From Capnocytophaga haemolytica (lineage in GTDB: Bacteria > Bacteroidota > Bacteroidia > Flavobacteriales > Flavobacteriaceae): a stretch of 64,000 nt of DNA. Every line of letters starts with the position of its first letter. The stretch's first letter is position 1. A model generated the notes under the pieces. It saw nothing but the letters and a program-made list of their open reading frames with translations. It did no database searches and was not told the origin of the DNA. The translations under genes and the position numbers were made by a program. Shown in pieces: positions 27,028 through 36,457 of the stretch. The stretch covers positions 2,276,501 to 2,340,500 of the forward strand of contig NZ_CP014227.1 of NCBI RefSeq assembly GCF_001553545.1. Direction: 5' to 3'.

Positions 27028-28836
27028 ATGATGAAAAGATATATATCAATACTCAGTATAAGTTTAGGGCTTTGCCTTATAGGTTGTGCCAAGTTTTTAG
27101 ATGAAGAGCCTAAGGATAAAGAGAGCATTCAAAACTTTTATCAGAACGAATTAGATGCTCGCCAAGCACTCAACGGTGCTTATCGAAATATGACAGACAT
27201 TTATGTAACAGGTCATAATATCAAGCAAATACCCACTGACCTAACAAAGAGAGCTGACTGGGATGAAGGCAGTGGTTTGAGTAACTTTACTTATAGCTCT
27301 GATAATACCTATATTACTAAAATGTGGCAACGACATTACGCTTCTATCAAGGACTGTAATTCAATTATTGACAACGTTACAAAAAATAAAGGCAAGATAA
27401 ATAATTGGGAGTTCTATGTAACACAAGCACGTGGTATGCGAGCTTTCCTTTACTTTGATTTAGTACGTTGGTATGGCGATGTGCCTCTAGTTGTCAAAGA
27501 AATAAAAAGCTTGGGAGATCTTGATATGCCACGCACACCTCAGAAAGAAGTATTTGAGCAAATCATTGCCGACTTCACTTATTGCTTAGAGCACACAATG
27601 GAGAAAGGCGATACCGCTAATGGCTACCAATACGGCCGCCTTACCAAAGATGCCTGCCGTGGTTTCTTAGCTAAGGTGCACCTGTGGCTAGCAAGCGTCG
27701 CTGTGCGCGATGGTAAAGAAGTGCTCGGCAGTGCTACTGATAACTACACCAAAGCGATGAACTACGCTAAAGAAGTTATAAAAGGTGGTCGATATCGTTT
27801 GGTAGAGTACTACCCCGATGTGTTCGATGCTAAAACCAAACTCGACAAAGCTCCAGAGGAAGTGCTTTGGTGCGTGCAGGGTTATACAGGTGATGGCACA
27901 GGTACCCTTGTAGGGATGAATTTTGGTATCCGTGGGAATGAGAATAAAGGCGGCTCTTGGGACGGTATATCAAGTTCTGACTATCACCGTATGATCTATG
28001 AGCAGAGCGACTCTATCCGTCGCCTATGGAACTGTCCCCGTGTACAACTACAAGACGACGGTCATCTTTGGGGCTGGGACTATAAGATCTATTGGGATAC
28101 CCGTACTGACCAAAAACTCAGCCAAGCCACTGAAAACGACAACTGGGTGATGTGGAGCATCGGCAAGTTCCGCCGCTACCCATTGGCTGATCCTGCTACG
28201 TATAACTACAATAACTTTGGTATGGACGAGCCTCTTTTGCGCTATGCCGATGTATTGCTCATCTACGCCGAAGCCTATAACGAGGTAAACCACTCACCAG
28301 GGGCTTACACCTCATCAGCTGGCTTAGACTTCTCAGGCACAGGGGTAGCTTCCGCTTACGATGCCGTGAACTTAGTACGCAAGCGTGCACGCATTGCCAA
28401 TAAAGCGGGAGGAGGCATTATCCACCGCGATATAGTGCCTCGCGACCTCAATAAGAGCCTTGTAAATGAAGTAGATAAAGTAGTCCCTGACTGGAAACCA
28501 GGCTCCTATGGCTATATCTACGATGGCACCACCAAGGTATGGGATCACAACCATTACAGCGATGATTACACTGCCTTCCACAACGAGATCCTCAATGAGC
28601 GTGCCCGTGAGTTAGTAGGCGAAACCACCGATCGCTGGTGCGACCTCGTGCGTCGTGGTATTTTCGTGCAAGCTATGCAGGCTTGGCGTCAGCGGAATCC
28701 TTTTATCAGTACTACTGAGCGACGCACACCCGCCCCAGCAGCACCTGAAAATATACGCAAATTCCACCAGCTACTGCCTATACCACAGAGTGAAATAGAC
28801 TCCAACAAGAAACTCACTCAAAACCCCGGTTACTAA
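27028..28836 (+). CDS. SusD/RagB-family nutrient-binding lipoprotein
   Basis: Surface glycan-binding lipoprotein that caps the SusC pore. 602 residues. The lipobox LIGC gives lipidated Cys20 (Cys19 if the second ATG is used). The N-terminal region has the SusD-like pattern FLDEEPKDKESIQNFYQNEL and ALNGAYRNM, the TPR core includes ARGMRAFLYFDLVRWYGDVP, and the C-terminal part carries LLRYADVLLIYAEAYNEV and ILNERARELVGETTDRWCDL, both strong family marks. It ends LLPIPQSEID..., also typical. Second gene of the operon after susC. Confidence 0.96.
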   Translation: MMKRYISILSISLGLCLIGCAKFLDEEPKDKESIQNFYQNELDARQALNGAYRNMTDIYVTGHNIKQIPTDLTKRADWDEGSGLSNFTYSSDNTYITKMWQRHYASIKDCNSIIDNVTKNKGKINNWEFYVTQARGMRAFLYFDLVRWYGDVPLVVKEIKSLGDLDMPRTPQKEVFEQIIADFTYCLEHTMEKGDTANGYQYGRLTKDACRGFLAKVHLWLASVAVRDGKEVLGSATDNYTKAMNYAKEVIKGGRYRLVEYYPDVFDAKTKLDKAPEEVLWCVQGYTGDGTGTLVGMNFGIRGNENKGGSWDGISSSDYHRMIYEQSDSIRRLWNCPRVQLQDDGHLWGWDYKIYWDTRTDQKLSQATENDNWVMWSIGKFRRYPLADPATYNYNNFGMDEPLLRYADVLLIYAEAYNEVNHSPGAYTSSAGLDFSGTGVASAYDAVNLVRKRARIANKAGGGIIHRDIVPRDLNKSLVNEVDKVVPDWKPGSYGYIYDGTTKVWDHNHYSDDYTAFHNEILNERARELVGETTDRWCDLVRRGIFVQAMQAWRQRNPFISTTERRTPAPAAPENIRKFHQLLPIPQSEIDSNKKLTQNPGY

Positions 28837-28854
28837 CCCTAAAAGATACAGACG

Positions 28855-29952
28855 ATGAAAACACATTTTATACTCATAGCAAGCCTCGCTGCCCTTAGTC
28901 TTGCATCTTGCTCTAAGGACCAACCCGATGAGGTCAGCCTCAGCGCAGAGGTCGATAAAGCCTCTGTAAAGGTAGGCGAACCTGTTACCTTCACCATTCG
29001 CCACAACGTCAATTCGCTGGCAATATACACAGGCGATGAAGGGCATAACTACCAGAATAGCATTGACAACCTGCTCAAGGATAAGAGCAAAGAAGAGCTA
29101 CAAGAGAAGATGCTCCGCCTTACCAACCCCAATATTAAGCCCTATGCCATTGATTTCAAGAGTACAGACGTGGGGGCTACTACCTTAGCCGATGGTGCTT
29201 TTGAGGTGCGCAATGCTAATGATGGTAACAACCTCGTGGGCAAAGAAGCAGAGGTGGTAGACGATGGCGGTATAAAAGCCGTAAAGATCAACGCTACACA
29301 CCCCAATTGGTGGTATCAGGCACTGCGGCTTAATATCAACTCCGAGGTTGGCGATAGCAAGACCCTCACCCTGCGAATGAAGTTTGCCACCACCACCCTC
29401 AAGAGTGCCAACGATCAGTCAGAGCATCCAGAGGTAACCACCATCCCTGTGGTGATCCGCTTAGGGGGTGTACCCGAAGGTGAAACAGCCACCCTGCACG
29501 CCGATGACACTGTATGGGACATCTTTATCACCCCACAGACCGCTTACACCGACTACTCCTTTGATATAGCCAGAGTAATCGCTGCGTGGGAAAAGGGTAC
29601 AGGTAAGACGATGAAGGTGCTCTCCTACATTCAGATACTTTTCACCACTCAAGGAGGGGCTGCTGTGGGCTATCTTGGGGATTACTACGTGCAGTCGGCT
29701 AAGTTTGGGGAGATAGGCTACCTGCCTTTCGATACCGCTAAGAGCTTTACCATCACCGACAACACTGGCGTTACCAAGTACACCTACACTTACGACAAAG
29801 AAGGTACCTATGAGGCGGTAGTTGTAGGCAGTAGCAGCGGCTTCAAGCACTACTCTGGCAGCGGCTATAAGAAGGATATCGACAAGATCAGTGGTGATGA
29901 ATACCACTACAATACACAGTACCGAACCATCAAAATAACAGTATCCAAATAA
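28855..29952 (+). CDS. DUF5017-like surface lipoprotein of the PUL
   Basis: 365 residues with lipobox SLASC (lipidated Cys19). The early part VDKASVKVGEPVTFTIRHN followed by LAIYTGDEGHNY resembles DUF5017/PKD-like lipoproteins that stand behind SusD in many loci and help bind glycans. The rest is beta-rich, with a jelly-roll-like middle (LRLNINSEVGDSKTLTLRMK). It ends in an Ig-like domain (YDKEGTYEAVVVGSSSG). 18 bp after susD and followed by a hairpin, so it is the last gene of the susCD operon. The family call is moderate; the lipoprotein nature is clear. Confidence 0.75.
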   Translation: MKTHFILIASLAALSLASCSKDQPDEVSLSAEVDKASVKVGEPVTFTIRHNVNSLAIYTGDEGHNYQNSIDNLLKDKSKEELQEKMLRLTNPNIKPYAIDFKSTDVGATTLADGAFEVRNANDGNNLVGKEAEVVDDGGIKAVKINATHPNWWYQALRLNINSEVGDSKTLTLRMKFATTTLKSANDQSEHPEVTTIPVVIRLGGVPEGETATLHADDTVWDIFITPQTAYTDYSFDIARVIAAWEKGTGKTMKVLSYIQILFTTQGGAAVGYLGDYYVQSAKFGEIGYLPFDTAKSFTITDNTGVTKYTYTYDKEGTYEAVVVGSSSGFKHYSGSGYKKDIDKISGDEYHYNTQYRTIKITVSK

Positions 29953-29977
29953 CACATTCTTCATTAAAACAAGTATT

Positions 29978-30013
29978 TAAGTAGTTAGGGAATATCCCTT
30001 CCCTAACTACTTA
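29978..30013 (+). terminator. Hairpin terminator of the susCD operon
   Basis: Perfect 15-bp stem (29978-29992 with 29999-30013), loop TATCCC. Only a short T-rich tail follows, so read-through or RNA-end protection are also possible. Confidence 0.75.
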
Positions 30014-30110
30014 TTACAAAAGAAATACCTATAGAGTGTCTATTTAATACATCGTGAATAGCTATTTAATACCATACAAGTATTTATTTGATACCCTATC
30101 GATACCTTCT

Positions 30111-30220
30111 GAGATATCTGTCAATACCCTTTGAGGTGTCTGCCAATACCTTTTGAGGTATCTGTAAGTATCCTTTGAGGTATCTGTAAGTATCTTTTGA
30201 GGTATCTGTAAGTATCTTTT
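30111..30220. repeat. Five 22-bp tandem repeats upstream of the regulator gene
   Basis: Contiguous units of the form GAGGTATCTGTAAGTATCTTTT; the last three are nearly identical and the first two diverged. A weaker 21-bp copy lies at 30090-30110. They end 65 bases before the regulator ATG. A length of 22 bp is close to two DNA turns, so a protein-binding array is conceivable. There are no spacers, so this is not CRISPR. Confidence 0.85.
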
Positions 30221-30285
30221 GAATACCCTATAGGTAGCTATAAGACACTCACAAGGTATGAAAATAAAGCCTCTGAATATATACA

Positions 30286-33200
30286 ATGACTTACAAACAA
30301 GCCATAACAAACCTCATAACATTCTTGTGCATATTGATCACCAATGCACAAGAGGGTTTGCTGTTCCATCATATTACCCGCAGTGAAGGTTTATTGCACG
30401 ACAATGCTACTTGTGTGGCTCAAGACTCCCTTGGCTTTATATGGCTCGGTACCCATCGTGGTATCAATCGCTTTGATGGTTACCGCCTCGATGCTTATAA
30501 GTACGAGAAAGACCCCATCAACTCGGTATATTACAACCGTGTGCAAAGTATATGCCCTACCGATCGCTACTTATGGATCGCTACCGCAGTAGGGGTTGCC
30601 TGCTTTGATGTAAAGAGTAAGCAGTATATAGACTTCACCCTCGAAGATAGCCAGAACAAGGACTTCTATACCCAAGTAAAGCATATCACTAAGGGCGCAA
30701 ATGGTGAGCTATGGTTACTTAGCGACCGACAGCTACGCCGTGTAAAAGTCAGCAGGAAGGACAACCGACCAACGCTAAAGGCACTGCCTATCGGCAAAGA
30801 TTATAAGCTCACCACAGAGTTTTCCAATCCACAGTTGGCAGTAAGTGAAAAGGGAGATGTATGGATTTCAGGAGCAACACAGCTTATCGCATATCATTAC
30901 ACCCAAGGGAATAATTTGCAACCTATCACCATATCCTCAGCCCCCGATGGCGCTGGGGTGGTAGCAATGCACTATGCTCAGGGTTGCCTCTGGGTGCTTT
31001 ATCACAACCACCTTGCCAAGTATCGCCTTGATGCTAATGGCTATACGCTCCTCTCAGAGCGCAGTTTCGACAGCCATAAAGAGTTGTTATCGCTGTGCTT
31101 TACCGATAATTATGTATGGGTATGCAATGAGGAACGCATCTTCCAGCTTTCTAAGGAACTGCAATTGGTAAGGGAGCACAGCCACTCACCTTCTAATCCA
31201 CGTTCTATCCAGAGCCATATCAATAGCATTTATGTAGATCGGAGCAACAACCTATGGGTAACGGCGTGGTCTGATGGGGTAGCTTATGCAGCCATTGGGG
31301 AGCCTTTCTTCAAGACTGTACGTATTAAAGCACAAAGTAATATAGGCTCGGAGTTCGTCAGTACGATGCACTATGACCTCGATGGCTATGTGTATATAGG
31401 TAATAAGTTCGGTGGTATCGTACGCTTCAATACCTATAACCATACCTTGGAGGAGCACTATTGCGATCTCCCAGAGCTTACTACCAACATCACCAGTATA
31501 CAGAGTGATACCCAGCACCTTTACGTATCAGCACGCGAGTTCGTTTACGTTATCGATAAGCAATCGCACAAGCTCATTAGCAGCTTCCAACCACAGAGTA
31601 AGGACTATATTTTTGACCTTAAGCTCGATGCTTATCATCGCCTATGGATTACTACTTACTCAGGCTTGGAGTGCTTTGAGAGACGTGCAGGTATTTGGCA
31701 ACATCTTTACACCTTCACCGACCAAAGCCCCGAGCCCTACCGCCTATCAACTATCCTACTGCACAAGATATACGCCGACCTTAAGAATAACGAGCTGGTG
31801 GTTACCTCTGCCAAGGGTATTAATCGCATATTGCTACATCCCGATGGTAGTGTGCGCCGTGTGCTGACCTATTTAGCTGACGAGCACAACCCTCATAGCC
31901 TAAGCAGTAACTATCTTTGGGCGATCGATAAGGATAAGGATACATATTGGATAGGCACGATGGGCAGCGGGCTGAATCGCCTTACCTTCCACGACCGTCC
32001 TAATGAGCAACCTTCCTACACGGCTGAGCACTATGGTGTGGCGCAAGGAGCCTCCTCCAATGATATTGAGAGCGTGCAGGTCGATCGCTTTGGCAATGTG
32101 TGGTGTGGTGGTTTCTATCTCAGTTACTTTAGTCATCGCCTCCAGCGGTTCGCCTCCTTCGACACCAGCGATGGCTTGCAAGGGCATAGCTTCGGTACTG
32201 CATCATCCTGCAAGGATGCTATGGGCAACCTATACTTCGGCGGGAACCACGGTTTTAACTACTTCTACCCTACTGAGCATATCCCACAGCCTAAGCTATC
32301 GCACGTCTATTTCACCCGATATACTAACGGCGGCAAGGTGATAGCCTCTGATATAGAACATCAAGGGAGCTTATCAATAGCCTACCCCAATAACGACCTT
32401 ACCCTCTATTTTAGCACCCTAACCTACAAGGAGCAGCAACACATCCGCTATCGTTACAAATTAGAGGGTTATGACACTGATTGGCAATACCTCGAGCAAG
32501 GCAAAGACCCCTCAGCAGCCTATCAACGCATCCCTTATGGTCATTATCGATTTGTAGTGCAGGCTGGCGATTGGAACCGTTGGAGCGCTACTTACACCAC
32601 ACTGGGTATCTACTCAGCACCTCCGTTCTGGTTGAGCTGGTGGGCATACCTGCTTTACGGCTTGCTCACAATAGGTTTGCTATACCTTGCCGTTCGCTAT
32701 TTCATACGTTGGACACAGATGAAACATACCATCGCAGCCCAAGCCGAAAAGGAGCGACATAAGGAGGAACTAATGCAGATGAAGATGCAGTTCTTCACCG
32801 ACGTCTCGCACGAGTTCCGCACCCCCCTCACACTGATGGGTCACGCCATTGATGAGCTATCTGACGACCTCTCCGATAATAGTCATATCCATACCCTCAG
32901 GCGCAACACGGCTAAGCTGAGCAATATGGTCAATGAGCTACTTGAGATCCATCGGATGGACATCTATACCCCTGAGCTTAAAGCGAGCTATTGCAATGTA
33001 AGTGCATACGTCCGCGCGATCTACAATGAGTTTGAGCAATGGGCTGCCACGGTACCTATCACTATGGAACTTACCACCCCAGAGGAAGATATCACAATGT
33101 GGATAGACCAGAAATACTTCGGCAAGCTACTCTCTAACATCCTCTCCAACAGTATCCGCTACTCTCACCCCCATAGCACCATACGCCTCTCGATAAGCAC

Positions 33201-34359
33201 AGGCGACCTCTCAGAGGTGATGCCCTTGTATAAGAACAGTTTTAGCAATACCACAAGGTCCATTGCAGGCAGGCAATTGATCGTAAAGGTAGCCGATGAG
33301 GGTGTCGGCTTGGAGAAGAGTGCCCTTCCAGAGATATTCGAGCGTTTTCACCGCGTAGGCAATAGCCAGCAGAAGCGACAGGGTTCGGGTATAGGGCTCT
33401 CACTTGTCAAGTCGCTTATAGAGGCACATTGTGGTAGTATCTGCATCAGCAGTAAGGTAGGGGTAGGCACTGAGTTTATCTTTACCATCCCTTTGAGTGA
33501 TACTTACCTAACGGATAAGCAGCGAATCACAGAGAGCACCTTTGTGCTTAAGGACTACCTCTCTGATTATGCCCCCGAGTATGAGCACACCCCAGAGGAA
33601 GAACCCCTTACCACAGAGCAGGACGACAAGCCTACACTACTGCTGGTAGATGACAACCACGAGGTGCTGATGATACTGCGCAGCCTCTTTATGAGGCAGT
33701 ACAACTGCATACTCGCCTCCGATGGGGTGGAAGCCTTGGAGAAATGTAGTCAGCACTTCCCTTCGCTGATCATCTCCGATGTGATGATGCCTAAGATGGA
33801 CGGCTTTGAGCTATGTGCCACCCTGAAAAAGAACCTGCAAACCTGCTATATCCCTATAATACTCCTTACCGCCAAGGCTCAGATAGAGGATGAGATAGCA
33901 GGCACGGAGTTAGGGGCAGACGCCTATATGACCAAGCCCTTCGATGCCAAGCTGCTAAAGCTAAAGGTACGCAATCTCCTCAGAGGCAACAAGCCGCTGA
34001 GTGAAGCCGAGAACACTCGTCAGCAAGCCATCGACCATCGCCAGAGGGAGCTATTAGCTAAGTTTATCACACTTATCGAGGGCAACCTATCCAATCCTCA
34101 CTTCTCTGTGGATAACCTCTGCTTAGAGTTAGGGATGAACCGCACCAAGCTCTACCAATTCGTAAAGGCTACCACAGGGCTTACCTTAGCCAACTACATA
34201 CGTAAGATACGCTTGGATAAGGCTGCCGAGTGGCTACGCACTACCGATATGCTCATCAGCGAAGTCTGCTATAAGGTAGGCATCGATAGCCCATCGTATT
34301 TCACGCGGGCTTTCAAGGAGCAGTTTGGGGTCTCACCCTCTGAATATATACGTAAATAA
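30286..34359 (+). CDS. Hybrid two-component system sensor/AraC regulator
   Basis: Single-protein sensor and transcription factor controlling the neighbouring susCD genes. 1357 residues. A signal peptide-like start ends before QEGLLFHHITRSEGLL. Two-component propeller repeats fill the periplasmic part (for example DSLGFIWLGTHRGINRFDGY), then a Y_Y_Y domain (LEGYDTDWQYL), then a membrane helix about 790-815 (WWAYLLYGLLTIGLLYLAV). Next come the HisKA domain with phospho-acceptor His842 (FFTDVSHEFRTPL), a HATPase domain with GVGLEKS and GSGIGLSLVKSL, a receiver with Asp1165 (LIISDVMMPKMDGFEL) and Lys in YMTKPFD, and a C-terminal AraC-type HTH (GIDSPSYFTRAFKEQFG). All catalytic residues are present. 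The next gene, GH31, lies 26 bp downstream. Confidence 0.96.
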   Translation: MTYKQAITNLITFLCILITNAQEGLLFHHITRSEGLLHDNATCVAQDSLGFIWLGTHRGINRFDGYRLDAYKYEKDPINSVYYNRVQSICPTDRYLWIATAVGVACFDVKSKQYIDFTLEDSQNKDFYTQVKHITKGANGELWLLSDRQLRRVKVSRKDNRPTLKALPIGKDYKLTTEFSNPQLAVSEKGDVWISGATQLIAYHYTQGNNLQPITISSAPDGAGVVAMHYAQGCLWVLYHNHLAKYRLDANGYTLLSERSFDSHKELLSLCFTDNYVWVCNEERIFQLSKELQLVREHSHSPSNPRSIQSHINSIYVDRSNNLWVTAWSDGVAYAAIGEPFFKTVRIKAQSNIGSEFVSTMHYDLDGYVYIGNKFGGIVRFNTYNHTLEEHYCDLPELTTNITSIQSDTQHLYVSAREFVYVIDKQSHKLISSFQPQSKDYIFDLKLDAYHRLWITTYSGLECFERRAGIWQHLYTFTDQSPEPYRLSTILLHKIYADLKNNELVVTSAKGINRILLHPDGSVRRVLTYLADEHNPHSLSSNYLWAIDKDKDTYWIGTMGSGLNRLTFHDRPNEQPSYTAEHYGVAQGASSNDIESVQVDRFGNVWCGGFYLSYFSHRLQRFASFDTSDGLQGHSFGTASSCKDAMGNLYFGGNHGFNYFYPTEHIPQPKLSHVYFTRYTNGGKVIASDIEHQGSLSIAYPNNDLTLYFSTLTYKEQQHIRYRYKLEGYDTDWQYLEQGKDPSAAYQRIPYGHYRFVVQAGDWNRWSATYTTLGIYSAPPFWLSWWAYLLYGLLTIGLLYLAVRYFIRWTQMKHTIAAQAEKERHKEELMQMKMQFFTDVSHEFRTPLTLMGHAIDELSDDLSDNSHIHTLRRNTAKLSNMVNELLEIHRMDIYTPELKASYCNVSAYVRAIYNEFEQWAATVPITMELTTPEEDITMWIDQKYFGKLLSNILSNSIRYSHPHSTIRLSISTGDLSEVMPLYKNSFSNTTRSIAGRQLIVKVADEGVGLEKSALPEIFERFHRVGNSQQKRQGSGIGLSLVKSLIEAHCGSICISSKVGVGTEFIFTIPLSDTYLTDKQRITESTFVLKDYLSDYAPEYEHTPEEEPLTTEQDDKPTLLLVDDNHEVLMILRSLFMRQYNCILASDGVEALEKCSQHFPSLIISDVMMPKMDGFELCATLKKNLQTCYIPIILLTAKAQIEDEIAGTELGADAYMTKPFDAKLLKLKVRNLLRGNKPLSEAENTRQQAIDHRQRELLAKFITLIEGNLSNPHFSVDNLCLELGMNRTKLYQFVKATTGLTLANYIRKIRLDKAAEWLRTTDMLISEVCYKVGIDSPSYFTRAFKEQFGVSPSEYIRK

Positions 34360-34385
34360 TCAAACAAATCATAATTATCAAACCG

Positions 34386-35969
34386 ATGAAAAGAATATAC
34401 TTGTTTATAGCAATCCTCAGCAGCCTGCTCTTGCAAGCACAGAAAGTTCAAGAAATAGACCTACTACCTGATGAATACTGGTGGGGAGGCTTCACAGGCT
34501 TAGGCTATCAGATGCCTTACAAGGCAGAAACCCCTAAGTACGACCTACGCAAAGAGGACTTTAACAATCAGTCCGTACCGCTATTGGTATCGAATAAAGG
34601 GCGTTATCTATGGTCAGAAGCTCCTTTTGCTTACCAATTCAAGGGCGGCAAGCTGCTCATTGAGCCTACTCGCAGCGAGGTAACCATTACCAAGGCGGGC
34701 AACACCCTGCGCGAAGCATACATCGCGGCTGCACAAAAACACTTCCCGCCTTCTGGCACCATACCCCCAGAGCTCTTCTTTACCAAGCCACAGTATAATA
34801 CTTGGATCGAGCTTATCTACAACCAAAACCAAAAGGATGTGCTCGCCTACGCAAAGGCAATCCTTAACAACGGTATGCCTGCTGGGGTAATAATGATTGA
34901 CGATAATTGGCAGAAGGACTATGGCAACTTTGAGTTCCGCCCTGATAAGTTCCCCGACCCCAAGGCTATGGTCGAGCAGCTGCATCGTATGGGCTTTAAG
35001 GTAATGTTATGGGTATGCCCCTTCGTATCGCCCGACAGTCAGGAGTATCGCGCATTGAGAGATAAAGGTTACCTTGTAAAGAAGAGAGGCAGCGACAGCC
35101 CAGCCATACTCGAATGGTGGAACGGACTGAGTGCTTGCTATGACCTCAGCAACCCCGAAGCCTTTGCACACTACGTCAGCATTCTCAAGCAAATGCAGAA
35201 GGACTATGGCATCGATGGCTTTAAGTTCGACGCAGGCGACCCCGAGCGTTACTTAGAAGAAGACGTAGAGGTGTTCGACAAGAAGTCTTATGATACCGAG
35301 CAGACCACTCTATGGGCTAAATTAGGACTTGAATTCCCTTACAACGAGTTCCGCGCCTGCTGGCGACTTGGTGGGCAAGCCTTAGTGCAACGTCTCGGCG
35401 ATAAAAAGTACGCCTGGGAAGGCGTAGCCCGCTTGGTGCCCGATATGATTGCCGCAGGGCTCAACGGCTATGCTTACGCCTGCCCCGATATGATTGGCGG
35501 GGGTGAATACGGCAGTTTCCTCAACGTCAATACAGCCGACTTTAACCAGAAGCTCATCGTGCGCTCTTGTCAAATACATTCAATGATGCCGATGATGCAG
35601 TTCTCAGTAGCCCCTTGGCGTATTCTCTCAAAGGAGAACTTAGCTACCTGCATCAAGTATGCCAAGTGGCACGAGCAGCTCGGCGATTACATCATTGAGA
35701 AAGCACGCAAGTCAGCCCAAACGGGCGAGCCTATCGTAAGGAGTATGGAGTATGCTTTCCCTAATGAGGGATTTGCCACTTGCACCGATCAGTACCTCTT
35801 AGGCGATCGATACCTCGTAGCCCCTGTGATGAGCGATAACGATACCCGCAGCGTGAAGTTACCCAAAGGCAAATGGAAAGACGACACAGGCAAAACCTAC
35901 AAAGGCGGCAAAACCTATACCCTAAAAGTCCCTTTAGAACGATTGCCTTGGTTTATTCGCATAAAATAA
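34386..35969 (+). CDS. Glycoside hydrolase family 31 enzyme
   Basis: Exported alpha-glycosidase-type enzyme. 527 residues with signal peptide ending LLLQAQ. The (beta/alpha)8 barrel shows NTWIELIYNQNQKDVLAYAK, IMIDDNWQKDYGNF, KVMLWVCPFVSPDS and the nucleophile motif GFKFDAGD (Asp282). LGGQALVQRLGDKKYAW is in the expected place for the acid/base region. A C-terminal beta domain follows (YLVAPVMSDNDTRSVKLPKG). The short N-terminal part and these motifs recall the GH31 branch with alpha-galactosidases and MYORG, not the classic alpha-glucosidases; substrate unproven. It follows the regulator gene closely and is probably co-transcribed with it. Confidence 0.85.
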   Translation: MKRIYLFIAILSSLLLQAQKVQEIDLLPDEYWWGGFTGLGYQMPYKAETPKYDLRKEDFNNQSVPLLVSNKGRYLWSEAPFAYQFKGGKLLIEPTRSEVTITKAGNTLREAYIAAAQKHFPPSGTIPPELFFTKPQYNTWIELIYNQNQKDVLAYAKAILNNGMPAGVIMIDDNWQKDYGNFEFRPDKFPDPKAMVEQLHRMGFKVMLWVCPFVSPDSQEYRALRDKGYLVKKRGSDSPAILEWWNGLSACYDLSNPEAFAHYVSILKQMQKDYGIDGFKFDAGDPERYLEEDVEVFDKKSYDTEQTTLWAKLGLEFPYNEFRACWRLGGQALVQRLGDKKYAWEGVARLVPDMIAAGLNGYAYACPDMIGGGEYGSFLNVNTADFNQKLIVRSCQIHSMMPMMQFSVAPWRILSKENLATCIKYAKWHEQLGDYIIEKARKSAQTGEPIVRSMEYAFPNEGFATCTDQYLLGDRYLVAPVMSDNDTRSVKLPKGKWKDDTGKTYKGGKTYTLKVPLERLPWFIRIK

Positions 35970-36089
35970 TTACCTTTGCAGAATATTATGAAGATGTTTA
36001 CGAGTTATTGATGAGGAAAATATCTCAGTAGAAAGTAAAAAGGAGTTGTTGCTAAGTGGTTTTTAGTTTTATAATAATTGATTTTTATA
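35970..36089. other. Start of the spacer after the GH31 gene
   Basis: AT-rich, no supported gene. It contains TTACCTTTGC at about 35970-35979, close to a TAnnTTTG box, but no gene follows it directly. Confidence 0.4.
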
Positions 36090-36330
36090 AAACCCTCGTG
36101 GAAATTATCTTGATGAATATACAAATAACTAAAACCCTCGAGGGTTTTGTGGAAACAAATATATTTTTGAACAAACCCTCGGGGTTCTGAGCAAAACAAA
36201 TATATTTTTTAACTAAACCCTCGGGGTTTTGAGCAAAACAAATATATTTTTTAACGAGCGTTCGGAACTCTGACTAAAACAAATATATTTTTGAACGAAT
36301 GTTCGAGATTCTGACTAAAACAAATATTGT
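36090..36330. repeat. 41-42 bp tandem repeats with CCTCGGGG and AAATATATTT
   Basis: Four well-kept units (36132-36172, 36173-36214, 36215-36256, 36257-36297), a partial fifth (36298-36330) and a worn copy at 36090-36131. Each pairs a GC-rich word (ACCCTCGGGGTT in early copies, GTTCGGAACTC in late ones) with CAAATATATTTTT. In the complement this contains TATATTTG, a TAnnTTTG match. No ORF is supported. Confidence 0.8.
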
Positions 36331-36337
36331 ATAAAAA

Positions 36338-36376
36338 AATCCCCTGAGAGTTTTAACTCTTATGGGATTATTTTTG
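36338..36376 (+). terminator. Hairpin and -7-like box at the end of the repeat array
   Basis: AATCCC (36338-36343) pairs with GGGATT (36364-36369), with an inner AGAGTT/AACTCT stem, then ATTTTTG. The same end also reads TATTTTTG (36369-36376), a TAnnTTTG box about 80 bases before the next ATG. It could be terminator, promoter or both. Confidence 0.5.
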
Positions 36377-36457
36377 TGCGAAGTTGTAAGAGATTTATGT
36401 TTTATAAAATGAATTCAACATATAATTTTAAATCACGTTAATGTAAATAATAGTAAA

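Noticed and set aside
31412..32341. Plus-strand ORFs of 151 and 112 codons inside the hybrid regulator gene
   Set aside because: Alternative frames of a gene whose domains are unmistakable.
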